A DNA stretch of 50,155 nucleotides, from the NCBI GenBank assembly GCA_017458195.1, contig JAFTGI010000017.1:1-50155 (forward strand), in the 5' to 3' direction. The translations under genes and the position numbers were made by a program. This DNA is from Prevotella sp. (GTDB taxonomy: Bacteria > Bacteroidota > Bacteroidia > Bacteroidales > Bacteroidaceae). Positions 18,724-25,984 of this stretch are shown here, one piece after another. The stretch's first letter is position 1; each line of letters begins with the position of its first letter. Under the pieces are notes generated by a model. It worked only from the letters and a program-made list of their open reading frames with translations, was not told the DNA's origin and did no database searches.

Positions 18724-18756
18724 ATTCAAAAAACTTTTATTTCATAAAACTTTTTT

Positions 18757-18790
18757 AGATAATAGATAAGAGATAACAGATAATAGATAT
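18757..18790 (+). repeat. Heptamer-type repeat, left flank of four-helix-bundle gene
   Basis: AT-rich repeats built on AGATAAT/AGATAAC. The 18-bp word AGATAACAGATAATAGAT (18771-18788) is the exact reverse complement of 19170-19187 on the other side of the gene. Confidence 0.85.
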
Positions 18791-19155
18791 TATTCGCCAG
18801 ATTCCTTTTTCTTAACTGTTTTTATCGTAGAGATAAGCATCTTTATTATTTCCTCGTTATCAGAGTGGATAGAGTGAAACTCCTTGTCGTTCAAGAAACT
18901 ACTTTTGTAGAGCAATTTCAACCAGTAGCTTGTCTCCTGAGCCTCCTTAAGCGAGATGCTGAGTTTGTTGACAAAATCTGCGCGGCTCTGTGCAAAAATA
19001 CCTTCATTGATGTTAGCGCCAATGCTTGTTCCGCTCCGCAGGAGCTGCTTAGCCATCACCTGTTCCTTCTTTTCTGTCTGCAGATATTTATAGCACTTCA
19101 CTATACGTTCAGAGAATTTCTCACTTTTAATCCTCAGCACGCTATCAACCGCCAT
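18790..19155 (-). CDS. Four-helix-bundle protein (23S rRNA intervening-sequence type)
   Basis: 121 aa, all-helical, matching the S23/IVP family: conserved LLRSGTSIGANINEG and SLKEAQETSYWLKLL segments are visible. Members were first found in intervening sequences of 23S rRNA and occur scattered as small solitary genes in Bacteroidetes; the molecular role is unknown. It is more AT-rich than its neighbours, lies inside an operon that is otherwise conserved, and is flanked by inverted AT-rich repeats, all consistent with a mobile insertion. No transposase is present. Confidence 0.87.
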   Translation of the reverse strand: MAVDSVLRIKSEKFSERIVKCYKYLQTEKKEQVMAKQLLRSGTSIGANINEGIFAQSRADFVNKLSISLKEAQETSYWLKLLYKSSFLNDKEFHSIHSDNEEIIKMLISTIKTVKKKESGE

Positions 19156-19195
19156 ATCTTTTATCTATTATCTATTATCTGTTATCTAGTATCTG
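19156..19195 (-). repeat. Heptamer-type repeat, right flank of four-helix-bundle gene
   Basis: Inverted partner of 18757-18790, built on ATCTATT/ATCTGTT units. It contains the reverse complement of the 18-bp word of the left flank (19170-19187) and supplies the last codons and the TAG stop of the truncated purH. Confidence 0.85.
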
Positions 19196-19785
19196 CAATC
19201 AAACCATTGTTTGATTGCTGTGTCATAGTGTGAGCTCACTCCAAATGCCCGCTCGGCAAAGAGCTTGCGCTGCTCGCGGGTAGTCTCGGCGCCCTGGCGC
19301 TTCAGGATGTCGAGCAGGACGGCATATTCGGCCTTCGAGGGGACGATGACCACGTCGGCGAAGTTCTTGGCAGCGGCGCGGATGAGCGAGATGCCGCCGA
19401 TGTCGATCTTCTCGATGATGTCCTGCTCCGAGGCACCGCTGGCGACGGTCTGCTCGAAGGGATAGAGGTCGACGATGACGAGGTCGATTTCGGGAATGTC
19501 ATACTGCTGCATCTGCTCGCGGTCGCCGTCGTTGTCGCGGCGGGCCAGGATACCGCCGAACACCTTGGGGTGGAGCGTCTTCACCCGCCCGCCCAGGATG
19601 GAGGGGTAGGTCGTCACGTCTTCAACTTTCTGGCAGGGATAGCCCTGTTCTTCAATAAACTTCTGCGTGCCTCCCGTCGACAGGAAGCTGACGCCCTCCT
19701 CGTGGAGCTTGCTGAGCAGTTCGTCGAGTCCATCCTTGTGGAACACGGAAATCAGCGCGGTCTTAATCTTCTTAGCTTCAGCCAT
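19186..19785 (-). CDS. purH: PurH reduced to its IMP cyclohydrolase domain
   Basis: 199 aa from ATG 19785. It matches the N-terminal MGS-like half of bifunctional PurH, which closes FAICAR to IMP in the last step of purine synthesis. Conserved cyclohydrolase segments are present: STGGTQKF, GGRVKTLHPKVFGG, IDIGGISLIRAAAKN and FGVSSHYDTAI. Normal PurH is about 510-535 aa; the AICAR transformylase domain (about 300 aa) is missing, and the reading frame ends as WFDCRY inside the repeat flanking the four-helix-bundle gene. No transformylase coding remains between here and mreB. It may still work as cyclohydrolase if a separate AICAR transformylase exists elsewhere. Confidence 0.85.
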   Translation of the reverse strand: MAEAKKIKTALISVFHKDGLDELLSKLHEEGVSFLSTGGTQKFIEEQGYPCQKVEDVTTYPSILGGRVKTLHPKVFGGILARRDNDGDREQMQQYDIPEIDLVIVDLYPFEQTVASGASEQDIIEKIDIGGISLIRAAAKNFADVVIVPSKAEYAVLLDILKRQGAETTREQRKLFAERAFGVSSHYDTAIKQWFDCRY

Positions 19786-19827
19786 ACCTATTTTATATAT
19801 AACGTTATATTTTGGAAAATCGGACTG

Positions 19828-19835
19828 CAAAGTTA
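19828..19835 (-). promoter_or_regulatory. Predicted -7 box for purH
   Basis: TAACTTTG on the minus strand (TAnnTTTG consensus), giving a leader of about 40 nt before ATG 19785. It probably also serves the downstream mre genes. Confidence 0.6.
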
Positions 19836-19968
19836 GCGATAATTTATGAATTACGCGCGACGAAAGCCAAATTTTTTTTTCGAAGGGCACTTTTATTGAT
19901 TTCTGTCGGTTGGGGTCCGGGTGGAAAAACGGCGGTTCTTGAAGGTAATATACCCCTATATTACTTTC

Positions 19969-20030
19969 GAGAAGCGGCACTTTTCGGATTGAGAAGCGGC
20001 ACTTCCCGAACCGAGAAGTGCCGCTTTGAG
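19969..20030. repeat. Three copies of AGAAGCGGCACTT, two direct and one inverted
   Basis: AGAAGCGGCACTT occurs twice in direct orientation (starting at about 19970 and 19992) and once inverted (AAGTGCCGCTT, ending about 20026). The last two can pair as a hairpin. It lies between the purH promoter and the hairpin at 20040-20121. Confidence 0.7.
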
Positions 20031-20039
20031 GTTATTTTC

Positions 20040-20121
20040 TACCACGGATTACACGGATTTCACGGATTCTTTGTCCTGACACTTTAAGACAAAATCCGTG
20101 AAATCCGTGTAATCCGTGGTA
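20040..20121. terminator. 29-bp perfect hairpin after the FG-GAP gene
   Basis: A perfect inverted repeat with 29-nt arms (20040-20068 and 20093-20121) built of iterated ACGGATT/AATCCGT units, with a 24-nt loop that can pair further. It starts 10 bp past the stop of the FG-GAP gene and probably ends the PUL transcript. Its iterated sequence resembles dispersed repeats known from many Bacteroidetes genomes rather than an ordinary terminator. Confidence 0.65.
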
Positions 20122-20131
20122 AAGCCAGTCC

Positions 20132-22216
20132 TTATCGGATCTGCTTGCTGACCTTCTGGCCCTGGCGGACGATGTAGAGGCCGCGCTGCTGGGCGTTGCT
20201 GACCTGACGGCCGTTGAGGTCGAAGACCTGCGTGCCGGCAGCCGTGGCAGCCGTGGTCTGGCGGATGCCGTCGGTAGCGTTGACGGTAGCCGTGGCGAAG
20301 GCGCTGGCGTCCCAGCTGTTGTTGATGGCCTGCACGCCCACCTCATAGTTGCCTGCGGGCAGGCTGAGGGTGTAGCTCATGTCGTCGTAGGCCTCCGAGC
20401 GGAGGGCCAGACCGAGGATGTTACGGCTGACGCTGAGGGCGCCCGTCTCGAGGTTGGCGGGGATGATGGCCGATGTCCAGCCCGTGTCGGTGTTCTTAAC
20501 ATAGACGTTGTAGCCATACTCGGGAGCGGCGCCTGCCCACTTCACGGTGAGCTTGCCGTCAGCATAGTCGGCGCTGACGTCGGTGGGCTGTTCGGGCTGC
20601 TCGGGAGTGTCGGTCAGGAGGTTCTCCCAGATGTCGAAGGCAAACCAGTAGTCGCCGCAGACGTCGAGCGTGCCGTCACCGTTGACGTCGCCGAACGTGA
20701 AGTGACCCGAGTTGAGGTCGCCAAAGTTAGTGTCGAGCGAGAAGGTGCCGTCGGGGTTCTGCGTGCACAGGCGGCAGCCCCAGCCCAGGTCGTTGACGTT
20801 GGTCCAGCCCCATGAGAGCACGTCGACGAGGCCGTCGTAGTTGGCGTCGGCCAGCTGGACATAGCAGTCGGAAGCACCATAGAGGCCGTTGCCGCCCTCG
20901 ACGGAGCTGCGGGTGAAGTTGAACTCGCCGTCGCCGGTGTTGAAGTAGACGTCGCCCACCTTGGGCATGCCCTCGCCGGCCTGCGTGCCGCTGACAACGA
21001 TGTCGAGCCAGCCGTCGTTGTTCATGTCGGCAAAGGTGACGTCGCTCTCCCATGTGGGCACGGGATCCTCGCGACCGTCGTTGATGTGGCCGCGCATGTC
21101 GACCTCCTGGAAGGTGCCGTCCTGATTGTTCTTATAGACGGTGAAGGTGGGGCCGTCGTCGCTGTAGCCTACGATGACGATGTCGAGCCAGCCGTCGCCG
21201 TTGAGGTCGCCGAAGCACGAGGCACCGTGCGACGTGGGGCGTGCCATCTTCGTGGCCACCATCGTCGGCACATCCTGGTCGAGGGTCGACTCGTCGATCT
21301 CGAAGATGTTGGAGGGCTGGGGGTTGATGTCCTGCGGCAGGGGGTTGAAGACCTTCACCTCGGTGAACGTGCCGTCGCCGTTGTTGCGATAGAGGCCTAC
21401 GTGGCGCGTGCCGCGCGTCTCGTCCTCGTCCTTCCAATGCTTGTAGCACTGGATGAGCACGTCGGTCAGTCCGTCGTGGTCGTAGTCGCCGAAGACGACG
21501 TTAGAGTTGGCAAACGATCCGAGCGAATACTGCTCGTTGTTGCCGAAGGGGAACTGCGTGGGCTGCACCTCGAAGATGCCGTCGGCGTTCTGGATCTGCA
21601 GGGCGTGATAGGCGTCGCCGTCAACATAGCCCGGATCGATGTTGCTGAAGTTCCAGCCCCACTCGTTGCGGCCGGTGATGATGACGTCGAGGCGGCCGTC
21701 GTTGTTGGCGTCGAAGAAATAGTAGCCGCCCCAGGTCGTGGGCATCAGCCCGTGGGCCTCGGTGCTCAGGCGTTTGCCCTCGCCCCAGTGGTGCCATGAG
21801 CTGCCCACCTCGCGGGTGTACTGTCCGCCACCGTTATTAAAGAAGATGTTGGCCGTGCAGGCCCAGCTGAGCGAGAAGAAGTTGCCGGGGGCATCGCTCC
21901 ACTCGACGGCCCACTTCGTCTTCGACTTCAGGATCTTCTGCTCGTTCTCGTCGAGCACGTAGTTGCCGTCGGCGTCGGTCTCATAGGTGACGTCGCCGCT
22001 GCCGTCGGTGTCGTTGTCAGGACGATACTGTCCGCCGTAGACCAGGTCGAGGCGTCCGTCGCCGTTGAGGTCGGCCCACGTGACGATGCCGCGGTGCAGG
22101 GGCATGAAGAGCTCCTCGTTCTGCTGCTGATCCACCTTCTGGAAAGACTGTGCGCTGGCCGTCATGCCGGCCGTAAGGGCTGCGACGACGAGCATTGATT
22201 TGGTAAATGTCTTCAT
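20132..22216 (-). CDS. Exported FG-GAP/VCBS repeat protein 1
   Basis: 694 aa from ATG 22216, which places a signal peptide (ending TASAQ) at the N-terminus; upstream codons are AT-rich leader. The body holds at least seven calcium-loop repeats (DLNGDGRLD, DANNDGRLD, DYDHDGLTD, DLNGDGWLD, DMNNDGWLD, DANYDGLVD, DVNGDGTLD), the integrin-like beta-propeller type. A fibronectin-III-like domain (about 545-640) and a C-terminal sorting-like tail (VFDLNGRQV then GLYIVRQGQKV) follow. It is probably a surface-bound carbohydrate-binding or adhesion protein of the PUL. It is last in the minus arm and has its own predicted promoter. Confidence 0.85.
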   Translation of the reverse strand: MKTFTKSMLVVAALTAGMTASAQSFQKVDQQQNEELFMPLHRGIVTWADLNGDGRLDLVYGGQYRPDNDTDGSGDVTYETDADGNYVLDENEQKILKSKTKWAVEWSDAPGNFFSLSWACTANIFFNNGGGQYTREVGSSWHHWGEGKRLSTEAHGLMPTTWGGYYFFDANNDGRLDVIITGRNEWGWNFSNIDPGYVDGDAYHALQIQNADGIFEVQPTQFPFGNNEQYSLGSFANSNVVFGDYDHDGLTDVLIQCYKHWKDEDETRGTRHVGLYRNNGDGTFTEVKVFNPLPQDINPQPSNIFEIDESTLDQDVPTMVATKMARPTSHGASCFGDLNGDGWLDIVIVGYSDDGPTFTVYKNNQDGTFQEVDMRGHINDGREDPVPTWESDVTFADMNNDGWLDIVVSGTQAGEGMPKVGDVYFNTGDGEFNFTRSSVEGGNGLYGASDCYVQLADANYDGLVDVLSWGWTNVNDLGWGCRLCTQNPDGTFSLDTNFGDLNSGHFTFGDVNGDGTLDVCGDYWFAFDIWENLLTDTPEQPEQPTDVSADYADGKLTVKWAGAAPEYGYNVYVKNTDTGWTSAIIPANLETGALSVSRNILGLALRSEAYDDMSYTLSLPAGNYEVGVQAINNSWDASAFATATVNATDGIRQTTAATAAGTQVFDLNGRQVSNAQQRGLYIVRQGQKVSKQIR

Positions 22217-22269
22217 AAGCTTAAGTGATTTTTGATTGTTTGATTGGTTGTCGTTTTGGTTTCTGGGTG

Positions 22270-22277
22270 CAAAGTTA
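22270..22277 (-). promoter_or_regulatory. Predicted -7 box for FG-GAP protein 1
   Basis: TAACTTTG on the minus strand (TAnnTTTG), about 50 nt before ATG 22216. It indicates that the last gene of the arm can be transcribed separately. Confidence 0.55.
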
Positions 22278-22344
22278 CACGAAAAAAAGCACATTCCCCG
22301 CACTCTTTTGTAGGAAAGAATGAAAGGAATGTGCCTAATTTAAG

Positions 22345-22376
22345 ATGCAACATTTGTCGCGCGACAAATGTTGCAT
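22345..22376. promoter_or_regulatory. Perfect 32-bp palindrome between the two FG-GAP genes
   Basis: ATGCAACATTTGTCGC (22345-22360) is followed directly by its exact reverse complement. A further GCGACAAAT copy starts at 22380. It lies 15 bp after the stop of FG-GAP 2 and about 70 bp upstream of the FG-GAP 1 -7 box. It could be an operator or a terminator hairpin; no U-tract follows. The words ATGCAACATTT and TTGCGACA recur in the divergent promoter region at 40430-40494. Confidence 0.6.
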
Positions 22377-22391
22377 TTTGCGACAAATCTG

Positions 22392-24275
22392 TTATTTCAG
22401 GATCTTCTTGCCGTCGACGATGCTGATGCCCTTCGGGCTCACCTGCCGGCGACCGGCCAGGTTGTAGGCCTTGCCGGTGGCAGCAGCCTTCGTGGTGGTC
22501 GTGGCGGCAATGCCGGTGGCGATGTCGCTCACCTTGGCAAACTCGCTGGGAGCGAAGACGCCGTCGATGGCCTGTACGCCCACCTCGACGGTGGCTGCGT
22601 CGGCGGGCACGCTGACCTCATAGCTGGTGATGCCGATAGGCAGGGTCTGCATGTCCTGGACAACCTTCAGCTTGCCGGTCTCCTCGAGGGCAGGGATGAG
22701 CATGCGCACCACGTCGCCATACTTCACGTAGATGTTGTAGAGAAGCGATGCGGTCGGGGTCTTGTCGTCGGTGGCAGCGTCCCAGGTGATGGTCACCTTC
22801 GTGCCGTCGTCGGAGCGCTCAGCCTTCACGTTGGTGGGAGCCGAGGGAGCCTGGTTCAGGTCGCCGTTGCCGTCGGAGCCCGTGCGGCCGGGGATGATGC
22901 CGACGTGGGCATTGTCGCCCTCCTTGTAGCAGATGGCCTGGTCGAGCATGTTGCGGCCATAGACGTCGCCGAAGGAGTAGCCGCCGCCCGACTTGTCGCC
23001 CGACTGCTTGTTGTTGCTCCACCCATAGTCCTTGAAGGTTCCGTCGCCGTTGCCGAGACAGAGAATCATGTTGGTGTCGCCCCAGTTCCAGAAGAGGTCG
23101 ACATTTCCATCGTTGTCGACGTCGAAGGCATTGATGACATTGGCATCCACCCACTCGAATGAACCGATGGGATTCTCTTTCACCTCGAAAGTGAAATTAC
23201 CCTGATTCAGCAGCAGGTCGTTGGGCCAACCGCCGAAAGCATCGCTGTAGCCCATGATGAACACGTCGAGGCGGCCGTCGTTGTTGAAGTCGGCGATGCC
23301 GATACCACCGCCACGCTGGTGGTGAACACCTTCGGGAGTCTTATTCTCGAAACTGCCGTCGCCAGCACCCTTGTAGAAATTCACATGCTTGCCGTTGGAG
23401 TTCCATCCCATGGCCACAATGTCGAGACAGCCGTCACCGTCGAGGTCGGCCAGTTTGACGTCGCCTTCACGATAAGCCTCCTCGAGCTGCACCTTCTTGG
23501 TGAACGAGCCGTCGCCGTTGCCTAAGAACACGGAGAGCTGGTCGCCATAGTTCATGCAAACAAAGTCAACGAAACCATCGTTGTTGACATCGCCGAACGT
23601 GATGCCACGCACGTAGCGGCCCAGGCGGTCGTTGCCGTCGAAGTAGCCGTTGTTGGGATTGAAGCCGGCCTGGCGGTCGACGATGTTGAAGGGAGCCTTG
23701 CCGACGGCCGTGAACTTGTAGCCTTCGGCCTCACCGCCGTTGCGATAGAGCAGTGCGAAATGCTCACTGTCGAGCTCGCGGTTGTCATAATCGTGCTTGG
23801 CCAGCATCAGCAGGTCGAGGTTGCCGTCGTTGTCGAAGTCGATCCAGCGGTAGAAGTTGTGGGTGCCGAGGGGAATGCCATAGGTGTCGGTGACGTCAGA
23901 CCAGTAGTCGGTCTTGCCGTCGAGGCGCACGGGGTCAGCGTCCCAGCCGTTGAAGCCGATGACGTAGGCTGCATTGTTCCAGTCGTAGTGCCAGCCCCAG
24001 TCCCAGGTCATTTCACCGTTCTTTTCCTGATAGAACCAGTCCCAGTCGCCGTCGTTCTGGCCGCCGTAGATCATTTCCAGTTTGCCGTCGTTGTTGAAGT
24101 CGGCCAGCGTCGGGGCCGTGCGCACCTTCACATAGATGGTGTGGTCGGTCTGCGTGCCCTGGTGCTTGATGTTGTCAGGATTGTAGAATGTCCACGAGGG
24201 GCTTCCCTGAGCCATTGCTCCAGCTGCCCAGCCCATGGCCAGGGTCAGCATCATCAGTTTAGTAATCTTTTTCAT
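22392..24275 (-). CDS. Exported FG-GAP/VCBS repeat protein 2
   Basis: 627 aa with signal peptide (ending AGAMAQ). It carries FG-GAP-type calcium loops (DFNNDGKLE, DFDNDGNLD, DVNNDGFVD, DLDGDGCLD, DFNNDGRLD, DVDNDGNVD), then a fibronectin-III-like domain (about 470-570) and a short C-terminal tail (AYNLAGRRQV then GISIVDGKKI) similar to sorting tails. It is a paralogue of FG-GAP protein 1 in architecture but not close in sequence. It starts 30 bp after the SusD gene with no promoter box, so it is co-transcribed with SusC/SusD and probably acts as a surface glycan-binding partner. Confidence 0.85.
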   Translation of the reverse strand: MKKITKLMMLTLAMGWAAGAMAQGSPSWTFYNPDNIKHQGTQTDHTIYVKVRTAPTLADFNNDGKLEMIYGGQNDGDWDWFYQEKNGEMTWDWGWHYDWNNAAYVIGFNGWDADPVRLDGKTDYWSDVTDTYGIPLGTHNFYRWIDFDNDGNLDLLMLAKHDYDNRELDSEHFALLYRNGGEAEGYKFTAVGKAPFNIVDRQAGFNPNNGYFDGNDRLGRYVRGITFGDVNNDGFVDFVCMNYGDQLSVFLGNGDGSFTKKVQLEEAYREGDVKLADLDGDGCLDIVAMGWNSNGKHVNFYKGAGDGSFENKTPEGVHHQRGGGIGIADFNNDGRLDVFIMGYSDAFGGWPNDLLLNQGNFTFEVKENPIGSFEWVDANVINAFDVDNDGNVDLFWNWGDTNMILCLGNGDGTFKDYGWSNNKQSGDKSGGGYSFGDVYGRNMLDQAICYKEGDNAHVGIIPGRTGSDGNGDLNQAPSAPTNVKAERSDDGTKVTITWDAATDDKTPTASLLYNIYVKYGDVVRMLIPALEETGKLKVVQDMQTLPIGITSYEVSVPADAATVEVGVQAIDGVFAPSEFAKVSDIATGIAATTTTKAAATGKAYNLAGRRQVSPKGISIVDGKKILK

Positions 24276-24305
24276 GATGGTTTGGTTTTAGTGAGTAATA
24301 AGATT

Positions 24306-25976
24306 TCATTTCAGTAATTGAGTGAATCGCTGCAGCAGCTCGCCCCGGCGGGCGTCGCCCTGCTTGCGGGCCGTGAGCTCGGCCATTAGGGCAGGATGGT
24401 CCTGACGGTGATGGGAGGCACAGAGCAGGTCGAAGAAGCGGTTGCCCTCGAAGCAGCTCTCGGCAGCCAGCTCGTCGAGGATGGCGCGCTCCACGAAGTC
24501 GACGGTGTCGGCGTCGGCGGGAATGACGTATTGCTCCTTATCCCAGCGGACACCGAGTCCGATGCCACGGGCCGACGTGCCGACGTTGCCGTCGAACTGG
24601 CTGGCCCGGAAGTCCAGATAGCGCGGCATGCGCTTCACCTCGTTGGAGTCGACGCGCAGGGTGTCGCCGAGCGTTTGGTTCGACAATCCGTATTTCAGCA
24701 CGGCAAAGGCTGCCGTCGGGAAGCCGGCGCGGTTGATGGCCTCGGCATAGCGCAGATAGACCGTCGTCGGACGGACGAGGGGCAGCGAGCGCAGGGTGCG
24801 CTGGCTGAGCTGGTCGGTGGTGCTGCCTTCCAGGTTGTTGAAGTATTTCGTGATGAGCAGGCGCGACGACGTGGCGCCGGGAATCTGCTCAGCGTCAGCC
24901 GGCCCGAAGGCCTGTGCCACCTGCTTGCCCGTCGACATCTCAGCGAGGCCGCGCAGGTCGCCGGTGAAGTAGCGCGAAATGCCCTGTCCGTTGTCGGTGT
25001 GGAAGTGGGTGCGCTGCTGCATCCACGACGTGAAGTGGGCGGCAGGCAGCAGCGAGGGCTCGTCGCTGTAGGTCAGCTTGCCGAGCTGGCTGTGCAGGGA
25101 GCGCAGGTCGCTGTCGAAGACCTGGCGAGTGATAACCTCGTTGCGGAAGGCCTGCTGGTTGTTGGCATTCAGGCTGGTGCGGGCGACGGTCATCCACGTG
25201 TTGGCATAGCCGCTCGAGACGGTCAGGCGACGCTGCTGGATCAGGTCGTAGTAGGCCTGGGCGGCTTCCTCATAACGGTTGCTGTATAGATAGAGGTCGC
25301 CTAAAAGCATGCGGGTGGGCAGGAAGAACTCACTCGAGTTCCAGCCGTCCACTGAGCCGTAGTCCAGCGGGCGCTCGTCGACCAGCGGCTCCAGGTCGGC
25401 AATAAGGAGTGGAGCCAGGGCGTCTATCCCGAGGGTCTGCCGGTCGTCATGATATGACGACATACTGGACAAGAGGGGCTCAGTGAAGTAGCTGACCTGG
25501 CCGAAGATCTGGGCCATCTGCCAGTAGGTATAGGCACGGAGCGTCTTCACCTGCGCATATTCGGGCATCATCACCTTCGTCTGGCCCTCGACGAGCGAGG
25601 TGTCCATGCGCTGCAGGATGTAGTTGCAGTTGTTGATGATGGCATAGAAGTCGATGTCGCGGGCATAAACGTTGTCGTTGGTGTAGCTCAGGCTCTCAAT
25701 GTCCTGCAGGTCAGTCGAGGCATATTGAGGGTCGACGGTCATGAGGTCGGCGCGCAGCTCACCCATGAGCACCACGCGGTCGGCCACCTGCTGCAGCTGA
25801 GCGAGGATGCCCATGACGGAGTAGATGGAGTCGTTGGGATTGTCTATCCGGTGCTGCTCGTCGTAGGCCACGCGGTCGTTGTCGATGTCCATCATGTCGG
25901 AGCAGGAGGCAAGGGTTGCTGTGATACAGCAACAGACTAAACACGAACGGAGGATATTTGTTATGGTTTTCATCAT
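24306..25976 (-). CDS. SusD/RagB-family surface lipoprotein 1
   Basis: 556 aa. Lipoprotein signal with lipobox TLASC, followed by the SusD-type fold (TPR-like helices, for example the LRAYTYWQMAQIFGQVSYF segment that is a family hallmark). It captures glycan at the cell surface and forms the lid of the SusC transporter. It lies 8 bp after SusC 1. Start ATG 25976 (or the next codon, ATG 25973). Confidence 0.93.
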   Translation of the reverse strand: MMKTITNILRSCLVCCCITATLASCSDMMDIDNDRVAYDEQHRIDNPNDSIYSVMGILAQLQQVADRVVLMGELRADLMTVDPQYASTDLQDIESLSYTNDNVYARDIDFYAIINNCNYILQRMDTSLVEGQTKVMMPEYAQVKTLRAYTYWQMAQIFGQVSYFTEPLLSSMSSYHDDRQTLGIDALAPLLIADLEPLVDERPLDYGSVDGWNSSEFFLPTRMLLGDLYLYSNRYEEAAQAYYDLIQQRRLTVSSGYANTWMTVARTSLNANNQQAFRNEVITRQVFDSDLRSLHSQLGKLTYSDEPSLLPAAHFTSWMQQRTHFHTDNGQGISRYFTGDLRGLAEMSTGKQVAQAFGPADAEQIPGATSSRLLITKYFNNLEGSTTDQLSQRTLRSLPLVRPTTVYLRYAEAINRAGFPTAAFAVLKYGLSNQTLGDTLRVDSNEVKRMPRYLDFRASQFDGNVGTSARGIGLGVRWDKEQYVIPADADTVDFVERAILDELAAESCFEGNRFFDLLCASHHRQDHPALMAELTARKQGDARRGELLQRFTQLLK

Positions 25977-25984
25977 GACGTGGG

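Noticed and set aside
18757..19195. Insertion sequence with transposase between mreB and purH
   Set aside because: The only gene inside is a four-helix-bundle protein without transposase motifs; a non-autonomous cassette is possible but an insertion sequence is not supported.
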